Below, one piece after another: positions 53,664 through 62,714 of a stretch of 64,000 nucleotides of DNA (the stretch's first letter is position 1; each line of letters begins with the position of its first letter). The notes below the pieces were generated by a model. That model was not told the origin of the DNA, ran no database searches, and saw only the letters and a program-made list of their open reading frames with translations. A program made the position numbers and the translations under genes. Source of the stretch: RPQJ01 sp963732415 (lineage in GTDB: Bacteria; Pseudomonadota; Gammaproteobacteria; Steroidobacterales; Steroidobacteraceae); the NCBI GenBank assembly GCA_963732415.1, contig CAVSZK010000009.1, positions 62,001 through 126,000 on the forward strand, given 5' to 3'.

Positions 53664-55064
53664 ATGACTATCGGCAAAGTGTATCATGCGACTCGCGGCC
53701 AGCCATCGAGCGCGAACGTGTCCACCAGCGAACCCGGTACAGGCGCCACACCCCCGCCGGCGTGCGACGTCATCGTCGTGGGCGGCGGTCCCGCCGGGTG
53801 CACGGCGGCAACCTTCCTCGCGCGCCGCGGCTGGTCGGTCACGCTGCTGGAAAAGGACCGCTATCCGCGATTCCACATCGGTGAATCGCTGTTGCCGATG
53901 AACCTGCCGATCATGCAGCGACTCGGCGTGCTCGACGAGGTTGCCGCAATCGGCACGCTCAAGCACGGTGCCGACTTCCCGGCCCCCACGCCCGAGGGTT
54001 ACCACGTATTCCGATTCGAGCGCGCGCTGGACCCGACCTGGCCAAACTCCTACCAGGTCCGACGGGACGAATTCGATTCCGTGCTGCTCAGGAATGCCGA
54101 GGCAAGTGGCGTCAAGGCGTTCCAGGGCCGGAAGGTCACCGCATTTGCCGTCGCCTGCGAGACCGTCACGGTCGAAGGCCGGTCTGAAGACGGGGCCCCA
54201 TTCAGCTGCAGTGCCCGGTACCTCGTGGATGCGACCGGACGCGACACGCTGGTCGGGACCCAACTCCGACTCAAGCTAAAAAGCAGGCGTCACCAGAGCG
54301 CGGCACTTTTCGCGCATTTTCGCGGCGTCGAGCGTCGACCTGGCAATGACCAGGGCAACATCAGCATTTACAGGTTTGAACACGGCTGGGTGTGGTTGAT
54401 CCCGCTGCAAGGCGGTGTCACCAGCGTCGGCGCCGTCTGCTGGCCGGACTACCTGAAGCAGCGCAAGGGTGACCGGCAGGAATTTCTGCTTCAGACGCTG
54501 CGCTCGATTCCCGAACTGCGGCAACGGCTCGAGCAGGCAGAGATCGTAGGTAACCTGCACGCGACTGGAAATTATTCGTACGCCTGCCGACGAATTTCCG
54601 GGCGGCGCTGGGTCATGGCAGGCGACTCCTACGCCTTCGTGGATCCGATTTTTTCGAGCGGCGTCTACCTGGCGATGCACGGTGCCGAGGTGGCCGCGGA
54701 TGTCGTGGACGGAGCGTTGCGCGAGCCGCGTCACGAGCGGGCCCTGCAGCGCGGCTACCAGCGCCGGTTCGAGCGCGGGCTGCGAACGCTCTCGTGGTTC
54801 ATCTACCGCTTCACCTCGCCCGCGATGCGCAAGCTGTTCGCCAATCCGCGCAACGACTGGCAGCTGGAACAGGCGATGATTTCGATGCTCGCGGGGGATG
54901 TATTCCGTGACAATGGCGTGCACTGGCGGCTGCGTGTCTTCAAGTTCATCTATTTCGTGACCACACTCAGTGTCATCAAGGACCAGGTGCGCAGTTTCCT
55001 GTGGCGGCGCAGGCAGGCCAGGGTCGCATTCGTCGGCGGAACGACCGCCCAGGATGCCGAATAG
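53664..55064 (+). CDS. Flavin-dependent halogenase-like protein (second copy)
   Basis: A 466-residue FAD protein. The nucleotide motif GGGPAG is at residues 40-45, after a 33-residue Ser/Pro-rich N-terminal extension, and WVWLIP (WxWxIP) is at 242-247. DPIFSSGVYLAMHG matches the FAD-binding second block. It may be a halogenase or a related monooxygenase/reductase; geranylgeranyl-reductase-like enzymes share much of this fold. Followed after 1 nt by the chorismatase gene, so the two are likely co-transcribed. Confidence 0.82.
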   Translation: MTIGKVYHATRGQPSSANVSTSEPGTGATPPPACDVIVVGGGPAGCTAATFLARRGWSVTLLEKDRYPRFHIGESLLPMNLPIMQRLGVLDEVAAIGTLKHGADFPAPTPEGYHVFRFERALDPTWPNSYQVRRDEFDSVLLRNAEASGVKAFQGRKVTAFAVACETVTVEGRSEDGAPFSCSARYLVDATGRDTLVGTQLRLKLKSRRHQSAALFAHFRGVERRPGNDQGNISIYRFEHGWVWLIPLQGGVTSVGAVCWPDYLKQRKGDRQEFLLQTLRSIPELRQRLEQAEIVGNLHATGNYSYACRRISGRRWVMAGDSYAFVDPIFSSGVYLAMHGAEVAADVVDGALREPRHERALQRGYQRRFERGLRTLSWFIYRFTSPAMRKLFANPRNDWQLEQAMISMLAGDVFRDNGVHWRLRVFKFIYFVTTLSVIKDQVRSFLWRRRQARVAFVGGTTAQDAE

Positions 55065-55065
55065 C

Positions 55066-56061
55066 ATGCCGCAGCATCCATCCCGGCACCCTGGGCTGCG
55101 CGCCAGCTATGCGGCGCTCGACCCGCGCGAGCCGCTCGGTGACGACGTGCTGACGGCCGTAGTCTTTGGCGCGGAGACGCCGTGTCCCCAGGACCCTCGC
55201 GTCCTTCGCATCGACCTCGAGCCGCTGTCAGGCAGCGCGTGCTGCGAGGTCTGGCGCGGGAGCGGCAGGCCGCGCCTCGGGACAGCCGGACCGATAAGGC
55301 ACGTCGAAGACGGGAACTTCTTCGCTGGCTGGCTCAGCATCGACGAGAGCCGGGTCGGTGGGCTCCTGCAGGCCACCGAGGACGCCTACATGGGCCTGCT
55401 GCGGCTGCAGGCGGACTCGCCGTACCGTTACGTCTGGCGGGTCTGGAACTTCATGACCGACATCAACGAAGGCCAGGGCGACGATGAGCGCTACCGGCAG
55501 TTCTGCCTCGGTCGCGCACGCGCCTTTGCCGCGATCGGGGGCATCACCCCCGTCATCGGTTACCCGGCCGCCACCGCTGTCGGCAGGCAAGGCGGGTCGC
55601 GGTCGCTGCAGGTTTGCTGGTTCGCCGGGCGCGAACCCGGCGCCACGATCGAGAACCCGCGACAGATCAGCGCGTTTCACTACCCGCGGAATTTCGGACC
55701 TGCCGCGCCGAGTTTCTCCAGGGCAATGGCCGTTCCGGGACCCCTGTTCCTGGTCTCCGGGACTTCGAGCATCGTGGGACACGCCTCACTGCACGACGGG
55801 GACCTGGAGGCTCAAATACGTGAAACTCTGGTGAATATCGATACGCTGCTGCACCGGGCCCACGCATCCGGACACGTGGCTTCGCCAGCCTTGGGTGCGG
55901 ACAGTCTCATCAAGGCATACGTCCGGCGACGCGGCGATGCAGCCAAGGTGGAGTGCGGCCTGAGGGACCACTACGGGCCCGCCGTGCCAACACTGGTCGT
56001 AGCCGCCGACATCTGCCGTTCGGAGTTGCTGGTCGAAATCGAGGTGCTGCACGCGGGCTGA
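55066..56061 (+). CDS. Chorismatase (FkbO/Hyg5/XanB2-like)
   Basis: A 331-residue enzyme expected to convert chorismate into 3-hydroxybenzoate (and perhaps 4-hydroxybenzoate), the starter of xanthomonadin-type pigments. Family blocks visible: YVWRVWNFMTDINEG, PAATAVGRQGG, ENPRQISAFHYPRNFGP, GTSSIVGHASLHDGD and a C-terminal ADICRSELLVEIE. The subtype cannot be decided by eye. ATG 55066 lies 1 nt after the flavoprotein stop; an in-frame ATG at 55054 overlaps that gene. Convergent with the AMP-ligase gene. Confidence 0.9.
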   Translation: MPQHPSRHPGLRASYAALDPREPLGDDVLTAVVFGAETPCPQDPRVLRIDLEPLSGSACCEVWRGSGRPRLGTAGPIRHVEDGNFFAGWLSIDESRVGGLLQATEDAYMGLLRLQADSPYRYVWRVWNFMTDINEGQGDDERYRQFCLGRARAFAAIGGITPVIGYPAATAVGRQGGSRSLQVCWFAGREPGATIENPRQISAFHYPRNFGPAAPSFSRAMAVPGPLFLVSGTSSIVGHASLHDGDLEAQIRETLVNIDTLLHRAHASGHVASPALGADSLIKAYVRRRGDAAKVECGLRDHYGPAVPTLVVAADICRSELLVEIEVLHAG

Positions 56062-56121
56062 TGCGCGGAACCGACGCGCGAGCAGCGCCTCAACGCTGCG
56101 ATACTTCAACGCATCGATGTT

Positions 56122-57474
56122 TCAACGCCGCAAGGCCGCCAGCAACCCTTCGCGCGGAAGCTTTCCGACATCATTACGGGGCAGGCGCGGCACAAGGACC
56201 AGCGGGCGCGGCAGGAAGACCGGGTCCATGGCCGCAGCCAGCCGCTCGAGCACGTCTGCCTCGGTCAGGCCTTCGGCAACGACCAGTGCCGCCAGGCGCC
56301 GCACTCCAGCGCTGTCCGGCGAGTCGTGCTGGAAAACGACACCATCCGAGACACCGGGCACATCCATCAGCCGACGGGTGAGGTCCGCAAGCGAAGCCCG
56401 CTTCCCCGCGACCTCCACCATGTCTGCATTGCGGCCGAGCACGACGAAGTCGCCGTCGCCTGCCAGTGCAAGCAAGTCCTGCAGCACCACCTCTTCCGAA
56501 AACCACGGTGCGTTCACGCGGGTTTCGTCCTGCAGAGGCCGCAGCGTTACGCCCGGGTAGTGCCGCCAGGTGGACTCCAGTGCAGTCCGGCGAGAAGCGA
56601 TGACACAGGTCTCGGTCGAGCCGAAGAATTCGAGTAGCGTGGTATCGAGACGCCGCTCCACGGCCCCGGCCAACTCGCGTGACAGCGGCGCGGTGGCGGA
56701 AACGACCGCTGCGAGCTCCGGAAACTCGATGCCGGACTCGAGCAAGACACGCAGGTGCACGGGCGTAGTGACCAGTATCCGCGGTCCCGGCAGTTCCTCG
56801 AGGGCCTCGGCTACGTCCGCCGGGTAAAGCGGTTGCGCGCCGTGTACTCCCATGCCGCCCAGCAGTGGCAACAGCACCGACGTTTCCATGCCGTACATGT
56901 GCTGGGACGGGACCGTGGCAAGAATCCAGGGCAAATCGTGCTTTCGGGAGCCACTTAGGACTTCGCGCAGGCGGGCGGAGTTGAAGCGCGTCGATGCGAT
57001 GAAACCAGCCCAGGTCTTGGGATTGGCTTTCGGCCGACCAGTGCTGCCGGACGTATAGCCAATGACGACGACGCGCTCCGGCGGAATGTCAGGCAGTTGC
57101 CTGCTGATCGCTGCCCCCGTGGCGCGAGACCTGTCGACCGCGGCATCGTCAATAAGGTACGCGCCGGGATGCTCTTCCAACACCTCGGCAACCACCGCCG
57201 TGGCGCGTGACGGCGGCAACAGGCAAGTCTGGCCACGGATCAACAGTGCCAGGAACCCGACGAGGAAGTTCTCGCGGCGCTCGCAAAGATTTACGGCCGC
57301 CGGCCCGCCCGGCAGGGAACGCGCGAGGGAATCCGCCAGTGACAACAACTGGCCGACGGTCCACGTGGCCGCCCTGGACCGGACTACCTGCCTGTCGACA
57401 GTGCCCAGCGTCAAATACGGCGTACCTGCCGCAACCGCGACCTCATCGCCGAAATCCGCTTTCGACCCGGGCAT
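56122..57474 (-). CDS. AMP-dependent aryl/acyl ligase (XanA2/ApeH-like)
   Basis: A 450-residue adenylating enzyme. The A3 motif TSGSTGRPK is at residues 141-149 and the C-terminal catalytic lysine is in LPRNDVGKLPRE. Likely activates the hydroxybenzoate starter and loads it on an ACP. ATG 57474 was chosen over the frame start 54 nt upstream because family proteins begin near this point. The 131-nt gap to the divergent lipoprotein gene probably holds both promoters. Confidence 0.85.
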   Translation of the reverse strand: MPGSKADFGDEVAVAAGTPYLTLGTVDRQVVRSRAATWTVGQLLSLADSLARSLPGGPAAVNLCERRENFLVGFLALLIRGQTCLLPPSRATAVVAEVLEEHPGAYLIDDAAVDRSRATGAAISRQLPDIPPERVVVIGYTSGSTGRPKANPKTWAGFIASTRFNSARLREVLSGSRKHDLPWILATVPSQHMYGMETSVLLPLLGGMGVHGAQPLYPADVAEALEELPGPRILVTTPVHLRVLLESGIEFPELAAVVSATAPLSRELAGAVERRLDTTLLEFFGSTETCVIASRRTALESTWRHYPGVTLRPLQDETRVNAPWFSEEVVLQDLLALAGDGDFVVLGRNADMVEVAGKRASLADLTRRLMDVPGVSDGVVFQHDSPDSAGVRRLAALVVAEGLTEADVLERLAAAMDPVFLPRPLVLVPRLPRNDVGKLPREGLLAALRR

Positions 57475-57605
57475 CTGTGTTTTTCTACGTATTGCGACAG
57501 CCACAACAGAGGCAAAGCATCGATCCACCGGCGGGCCGCAGCACTTCCGCAGGTGGGGCCTGCAGCGCTGTTGTCGACGCCGCGTCCAATCTAATGGAGT
57601 TGGCC

Positions 57606-58292
57606 ATGAGATCCAAGACGATCAGCTGCCCATCCTCTGCATCACTCTCGGTAATCATCCTGCTGGCAGCAGGAGCGCTGCTCACGGGATGCGTCACTCC
57701 CATTCCGCTGGCGCAGGAAGCCCCCGACCTCAACTACAAGGCGACCCGCACGGTGGTCGTGACGGTCCTGGACGAACGTGACGTCCTTGCGGAGGGCAAG
57801 CCCCCAACCTACATCGGTCGGGCCCACGGGGCATTCGGAATTCCGAGCGACATGCAGGTCTACCCGTGGTTCGTGTCCGACAAGGCAAAGAAAGACCAGA
57901 CACTGGCGCAGGCGCTGCAAGACCGCATCGTCGTAGGCCTCGCCGACGAAGGCTGGCAGATCACCGCGGCCGACTTCCCGAAATTCCCGGGTAAGGACCA
58001 GGTCGTGTCGCTGCTGGCGGAACGTGGATCCGATCGCCTGATCGTCCTGTCGCTTACCAAGTGGTACGCGAGCATCAACCTCAACTGGGTCAGTGCCTTC
58101 AACTTCGACTGGGGCTACAAGCTGGAGGTCCTGGACGCACAGGGGACTTCAATAGCCAGCATCAGCGATTCAGGACGTGACGTGGTAGACGAGAAGGCGG
58201 ACCAGTCGCCCCAGAACATGATCAAGCTTGCATACCGCGAGCGCCTCATCAAGATTCTTGAACGCCCGGAGGTGCAAGCCGCACTCAAGTGA
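57606..58292 (+). CDS. Outer-membrane-type lipoprotein
   Basis: A 228-residue lipoprotein with signal peptide and lipobox LLTGC (Cys29). The rest is a soluble domain of unknown family, ending with LERPEVQAALK. ATG 57606 is preferred because GGAG at 57596-57599 gives good spacing; an in-frame ATG at 57594 overlaps that site. It lies inside the pigment cluster and could help place the pigment in the outer membrane, which is inference from location. Convergent with the ApeR-like gene (10 nt). Confidence 0.65.
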   Translation: MRSKTISCPSSASLSVIILLAAGALLTGCVTPIPLAQEAPDLNYKATRTVVVTVLDERDVLAEGKPPTYIGRAHGAFGIPSDMQVYPWFVSDKAKKDQTLAQALQDRIVVGLADEGWQITAADFPKFPGKDQVVSLLAERGSDRLIVLSLTKWYASINLNWVSAFNFDWGYKLEVLDAQGTSIASISDSGRDVVDEKADQSPQNMIKLAYRERLIKILERPEVQAALK

Positions 58293-58302
58293 CCCGGAGG
58301 CC

Positions 58303-59532
58303 CTACTCGCGCCAGCGCCGAAACACCAGGGAAGTGTTGACCCCGCCGAACGCGAAGTTGTTGTTCATGACGTAGTCAACGTCGATGCTGCGGCCCTCGC
58401 CGACGATGTAGTCGAGCTCGCCGCAGCGCGAGTCGACGTTCTCGAGGTTCAAGGTCGGCGCAAACCAGCCGCCGCGCATCATTGAGATGCTGAAGGCCGA
58501 CTCGAGCGCCCCGCAGGCGCCCAGCGTGTGCCCGAGATAGCTTTTCTGCGAGCTGAGCGGCATTCGCGAACCGAACAGCGCGGACGTCGCGCGGGTCTCA
58601 GCGATGTCGCCCTGCTCGGTGGCCGTTCCGTGACCGTTCACGTAGCCGATGGCGGCGGGCTCGAGATTCGCAGAACGCAGCGCCATCTCCATCACGATAC
58701 GCATCGTTTCTTCCTCGGGCCGCGTTACGTGGGTGCCGTCGGAATTGGTGGCAAATCCCGCGACCTCGGCGTAGATCCGGGCTCCACGCGCGCGTGCGTG
58801 CCCGAGTTCCTCCAGGACCAGCATCGCCCCGCCTTCACCGATCACCAGCCCGTCGCGGTCACGGTCGTACGGACGAGGGGTGGAGCCCGGGTCGTCATTG
58901 CGCTGGCTGGTCGCATAGAGCATGTCGAAGGCCATCGCCTGGCTCGGGCAGAGTTCCTCGGCCCCACCGCCGAGCATGACGTCCTGGTAACCATGCTTGA
59001 TGGCCTCGTATGCGAAGCCCACGCCCTGGCTGCCTGAGGTGCAGGCTGTCGAGGTCGGGATCAGGCGCCCGCGGAGACCAAAGAAGATGCCGATGTTCGC
59101 CCCGGTCGTGTGCGGCATCATCCGCACGTACGAATTGGCGTTCAGTCCCTTCGACTCGCCGGTGCGGAGCAACTCGGCAAAATCGCCGATATCCGGCGTG
59201 CTGCCCACGGACGAGCCGCTTGCGACGCCGACACGACCCGAGCGCAGCAGAGGGTCGCCGAGCAACCCGGCGTCGGTGAACGCGAGCTCCGCGGCCCGCA
59301 CGGCGAACTGGGACACCCGCCCCATGCTGCGCATCTGCTTGCGATTCCAGTGGTCCGGCGGCACGAAGCCTTCGATCGGGGCCGCAAGGCGGGTGTTCAG
59401 GTCCCTGTACTTGCCCCATTCCGGCATGCGGCGCACGGTATTTTTTCGCGCGCGCAGCCCCGCCGCGATGGTCGGCCAGTCGGCTCCCAGCGCGCAGATG
59501 CCGCCCATGCCGGTGACGACGACGCGCCGCAT
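58303..59532 (-). CDS. Beta-ketoacyl-ACP synthase, ApeR/FabF-like
   Basis: A 409-residue ketosynthase with Cys164 in TACTSGSQG and His in GHGTATE and GHTLGACG, so the catalytic triad appears complete. The family ApeR is the second ketosynthase of aryl polyene loci and probably primes or extends the chain. ATG 59532 overlaps the ketoreductase stop by 1 nt. Last gene of a minus-strand block of eight genes. Confidence 0.86.
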   Translation of the reverse strand: MRRVVVTGMGGICALGADWPTIAAGLRARKNTVRRMPEWGKYRDLNTRLAAPIEGFVPPDHWNRKQMRSMGRVSQFAVRAAELAFTDAGLLGDPLLRSGRVGVASGSSVGSTPDIGDFAELLRTGESKGLNANSYVRMMPHTTGANIGIFFGLRGRLIPTSTACTSGSQGVGFAYEAIKHGYQDVMLGGGAEELCPSQAMAFDMLYATSQRNDDPGSTPRPYDRDRDGLVIGEGGAMLVLEELGHARARGARIYAEVAGFATNSDGTHVTRPEEETMRIVMEMALRSANLEPAAIGYVNGHGTATEQGDIAETRATSALFGSRMPLSSQKSYLGHTLGACGALESAFSISMMRGGWFAPTLNLENVDSRCGELDYIVGEGRSIDVDYVMNNNFAFGGVNTSLVFRRWRE

Positions 59533-60266
59533 CAGCACAAGCCCCCGTTGACGGCGATGACCTGGCGCGTCACGTACGCCGCATCCGGCGACACCAGGAA
59601 CGACACTACCGCGGCCACTTCATCCGCCGTTCCCATGCGTTGCGCCGGGATGGCCTTCAGGATCTCCTCGATCGGCGCGTGATCGTTCGCCATGTCGGTT
59701 TCGATCAGGCCAGGAGCGACGCAGTTGACCGTTATCCTGCGCTTGGCAAGCTCGACGGCGAGCGCCTTGGTGGCGCCGATCACACCCGCCTTTGCCGCGC
59801 TGTAGTTGACCTGCCCGCGGTTGCCGACCAGTCCCGACACCGACGCCAATGTAACGATCCTGCCCGGCGCGCGGCGTCGAACCATCGGCATCACGACTGG
59901 CTGCAGCACGTTGTAGAACGCGTCCAGGTTGGCGCGGATCACCGAATCCCAGGCCTCGCCGCTCATGGCCGGAAAGGCCGTGTCGTACGTAAGGCCTGCA
60001 TTGCAGACCACGGCGTAGTAGGCACCATGCTGCTCCATGTCAGCCTCGATCAAGCTCGCACATTGCGTGCGATCACCGACGTCGAACTGCAGGCAGCGCG
60101 CCGTGCGGCCGGTTTCACGCACCTGCTCCGCAACGGCCTCGGCATCCTCGACGCGAGATCGGCAGTGAACGACGACGTCGTACCCGTCGCGCGCCAGCCG
60201 CAGTGCGATTGCACGGCCGATTCCGCGGCTCGATCCGGTCACCAGAACCGTTCCGCCATCATGCAT
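59532..60266 (-). CDS. 3-ketoacyl-ACP reductase, ApeQ/FabG-like
   Basis: A 244-residue short-chain dehydrogenase. The NAD(P) motif is TGSSRGIG (residues 10-17) and the catalytic Ser142, Tyr155 and Lys159 are in place (ASVSG, NYSAAK). It reduces 3-ketoacyl intermediates in polyene extension. ATG 60266 overlaps the dehydratase gene by 8 nt; an ATG 9 nt upstream is the alternative. Confidence 0.88.
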   Translation of the reverse strand: MHDGGTVLVTGSSRGIGRAIALRLARDGYDVVVHCRSRVEDAEAVAEQVRETGRTARCLQFDVGDRTQCASLIEADMEQHGAYYAVVCNAGLTYDTAFPAMSGEAWDSVIRANLDAFYNVLQPVVMPMVRRRAPGRIVTLASVSGLVGNRGQVNYSAAKAGVIGATKALAVELAKRRITVNCVAPGLIETDMANDHAPIEEILKAIPAQRMGTADEVAAVVSFLVSPDAAYVTRQVIAVNGGLC

Positions 60267-60732
60267 CGCGTGCAAACTCCTGCTCCAGGAACGAATCGTC
60301 CGGCGGCTGGAAGACCGTCAGCATTCCGGTCGCAACGACCTTGCCTGCGCGGCGGATACTGCCGTCGAACACGGCCATGCCGTATTCGTCTTCGGACGAT
60401 TCCACGACCTCTATGTCGAGAACCTCGCCGGACCGGAACTCCTCGACCGCGGCCCGGTAAGACCGCACGCCCAGCAGCAGGCCGATCGCAGCCGGCCGGC
60501 CGCGCTGCCGAAGCGACCGCAGTCCCGACAGCGCGCTGATCGCCTGCGCCATGATCTCCGGTCCGACCCAGGCCGGCAGGTGCCCGGCGCCATTGCTGTA
60601 TGCAGTGCCCGGACGCACCACGACGCGCGCCTCCAGGCTGCCTTCGTCTTCGCGACAGATCTCGTCGATCAGGGCGGCATCGCCCCGGTGCCGGATCAGC
60701 TCGCCGGGGCGAGGAAAATGCAACGGGTTCAT
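60259..60732 (-). CDS. ApeP-like hotdog dehydratase (second)
   Basis: A 157-residue hotdog protein whose HLPAWVGPEIMAQAISALSGL block matches ApeP-type 3-hydroxyacyl-ACP dehydratases. It overlaps the thioesterase stop by 4 nt (ATGA) and the ketoreductase by 8 nt. The cluster thus has two ApeP-like and two ApeI/FabZ-like proteins, more than the usual pair. Confidence 0.82.
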   Translation of the reverse strand: MNPLHFPRPGELIRHRGDAALIDEICREDEGSLEARVVVRPGTAYSNGAGHLPAWVGPEIMAQAISALSGLRSLRQRGRPAAIGLLLGVRSYRAAVEEFRSGEVLDIEVVESSEDEYGMAVFDGSIRRAGKVVATGMLTVFQPPDDSFLEQEFARDA

Positions 60733-61166
60733 TCGGACTGTGCCGCCATCGCGGCCTTGACGCAGGACGTGAAATCCGCGGGAGTTGCGAACTGCAGCTC
60801 GTGGGTGCGCGCGTCGATCGCGACCTGGACCGTACGTCCCCGTGCCACCCGCGTGCCGTCGTCCTCGCGCGTGACAAGGTAGTGGATCGTCAAGCGACTC
60901 TCCCATTCGACCAGCGACGCTCGTACACGCAGGCGGTCGCCAAACCGCGCGGGGCTGATGTACCTGGTGTGCAGTTCCACGATTGGCCAGGCTGTCCCCG
61001 ACGCGAGCATCCGGTCGAGACCATAGCCGAGCTGGTTCATCAGCGCCCAGCGCGCGTTCTCGAGATAGCGCAGGTAGTGGCCGTGCCACACGACTCCGAC
61101 CATGTCGACGTCGTGAAACCTGACGTCGACGTCCAGGTCTGCGAACAAGTTGCCCTGCAGTCTCAC
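60729..61166 (-). CDS. Acyl-CoA/acyl-ACP thioesterase, YbgC/4HBT type
   Basis: A 145-residue hotdog thioesterase. The 4HBT active-site pattern is in FHDVDMVGVVWHGHYLRYLE, with the catalytic Asp before MVG. It may release or proofread stalled chains, as ApeK does in aryl polyene loci. GTG 61166 overlaps the glycosyltransferase stop (GTGA) and the stop overlaps the next dehydratase start, so it is firmly inside the operon. Confidence 0.84.
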   Translation of the reverse strand: MRLQGNLFADLDVDVRFHDVDMVGVVWHGHYLRYLENARWALMNQLGYGLDRMLASGTAWPIVELHTRYISPARFGDRLRVRASLVEWESRLTIHYLVTREDDGTRVARGRTVQVAIDARTHELQFATPADFTSCVKAAMAAQSE

Positions 61167-61930
61167 GCGGCCATACCGGAGGTCGCGGCAAACGCTGCGC
61201 GCAACCGCCGCGCAAGCAGCCACGGAGAGCGTCGCAGCATCCCGAAGAACAGTTTCGTGTGCATGATCGTGATCAGCCAGTTATCGCGTACCAGCCGGAA
61301 ATGGGAAATTCCATCCGTGGCATAGCGTACACGCGTCGGAATCCAGCGCATCGTCGCGCCAGTCCAGTGCAGTCGAACCAGCACCTCGACGTCGAAGTCC
61401 ATGCGACTGCCGGGCGGCTCCGCGGCGATGACCGGAAGCACTACCGACAATGGGTAGACGCGCAACCCGCACATGGAATCCGGGATGTCGAAAGACAGCG
61501 TGTTCAGCCAGACCATCACGTGTGTCAGGTAGCGCAGGTACAGGCGGCTGCGCGGGATCGACGCATCGAACAGCGGCCGGCCGCAGATGAGCGAGCGAGG
61601 CTCGGCGACCGCAGCCGCGACGAACTGCGGCACGTCACCGGAATCGTGCTGTCCGTCGGCATCTATCTGAAGCGCATGCGTAAACCCGGCATCCAGGGCC
61701 GCCTGCAGGCCTGCCATCACCGCGGCCCCCTTGCCCTGGTTGGCCGCCAGGCGCACCAGGCTCACGCTCGGGTCCGCCGCCGCAATACGACGCAGTTCCC
61801 TGGCGCACGGCTCACCCGAGCCGTCATCCACCATGATCACCGGCAGGTCGCATGCCCGAAGCCCGGAAACCGTGCCCGCGACGGCCAGTTCGTGGTCGTA
61901 CACCGGAACGATCGCGCAGACCCTAGTCAC
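61163..61930 (-). CDS. Family 2 glycosyltransferase
   Basis: A 255-residue GT2 protein. The motifs CAIVPVYDHE, VDDGSG, NQGKGAAV and DADGQHDSG are typical of dolichol-phosphate-mannose-synthase-like GT-A domains. A hydrophobic pair of segments sits near the C terminus. In aryl polyene loci such enzymes may glycosylate the lipid or the pigment head group. GTG 61930 overlaps the ApeI-like gene by 8 nt and is the likely start. Confidence 0.84.
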   Translation of the reverse strand: MTRVCAIVPVYDHELAVAGTVSGLRACDLPVIMVDDGSGEPCARELRRIAAADPSVSLVRLAANQGKGAAVMAGLQAALDAGFTHALQIDADGQHDSGDVPQFVAAAVAEPRSLICGRPLFDASIPRSRLYLRYLTHVMVWLNTLSFDIPDSMCGLRVYPLSVVLPVIAAEPPGSRMDFDVEVLVRLHWTGATMRWIPTRVRYATDGISHFRLVRDNWLITIMHTKLFFGMLRRSPWLLARRLRAAFAATSGMAA

Positions 61931-62336
61931 CGCGGGCACCGAATTGCAGGCGGCCCGTCGAGACCAGGTCGCCACGAAGCCGGAAACTGAACTGCAGCTG
62001 TCCGGCCGTGGAACCACGCTCCAGGGTCGCGTCGATGTCCATTCCTGGCAGCATCAGGCGCCGAAACTTCGCGGTGACGATCCCCGTGCAACACCCACTC
62101 ACCAGGCGGTGGGTGCGCGCCAGTTCGACGGCCCAGCCGACCTGCATGATTCCAGGGACTATCGGAGCGCTGGGGAAATGGCCGCGGAGAACAGGCAGGT
62201 CCTGGCTGACCAGGAACCGACAACTCATCGACCGCAGCGACGGGTCGACCACGAGTTCGCGGATCACCGGCAACCATGCCGGCCGGGCCTCGGCGAGCGT
62301 GGCCGGCGAGTCGACTGTTGGCAGCACTTCCGTCAT
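61923..62336 (-). CDS. ApeI/FabZ-like hotdog dehydratase (second)
   Basis: A 137-residue hotdog protein. The GHFPSAPIVPGIMQVGWAVE block with its His marks the FabZ/ApeI active site. It overlaps the glycosyltransferase by 8 nt and lies 90 nt below the second ACP gene. Confidence 0.8.
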   Translation of the reverse strand: MTEVLPTVDSPATLAEARPAWLPVIRELVVDPSLRSMSCRFLVSQDLPVLRGHFPSAPIVPGIMQVGWAVELARTHRLVSGCCTGIVTAKFRRLMLPGMDIDATLERGSTAGQLQFSFRLRGDLVSTGRLQFGARGD

Positions 62337-62426
62337 GGAATACCTGTACCCGGTCCATGAGTCCGCATTCGCCCGGCGGAGCCCTCGAGTCGCAGCCCAT
62401 TCGGTGGCAACTTGGCTAGGACGCGC

Positions 62427-62675
62427 TCATGCCTGCAGGACAGCATGTACCGCGGTGACGAGGTCACCGACCGTCCGCACCGACCGGAAATCGTCCGCCG
62501 ATATCTTGCGGCCCGTCAGCCGTCGCAGGCGATCCAGCAGGTCGACGGCGTCGATGCTGTCGATCTCCAGGTCCTCGTTGAGCCGGGCCTCGAGCGTTAC
62601 CCGCCCAGGCTCGACTTCGAACAATTCGACCAGCGCCGACTTGACCTGTTCCAGTACTTCGTCAGTTGTCTGCAT
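62427..62675 (-). CDS. Acyl carrier protein, cluster ACP 2
   Basis: An 82-residue ACP with phosphopantetheine Ser40 in LEIDSIDAVDLL. It differs clearly from ACP 1, as is common for the ApeE/ApeF pair. It sits between the LPLAT and ApeI-like genes in the right-hand minus-strand block. Confidence 0.87.
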   Translation of the reverse strand: MQTTDEVLEQVKSALVELFEVEPGRVTLEARLNEDLEIDSIDAVDLLDRLRRLTGRKISADDFRSVRTVGDLVTAVHAVLQA

Positions 62676-62714
62676 GCGCCCCCAAACCCGCCCTCGACCC
62701 GCCTATCGACCCGA

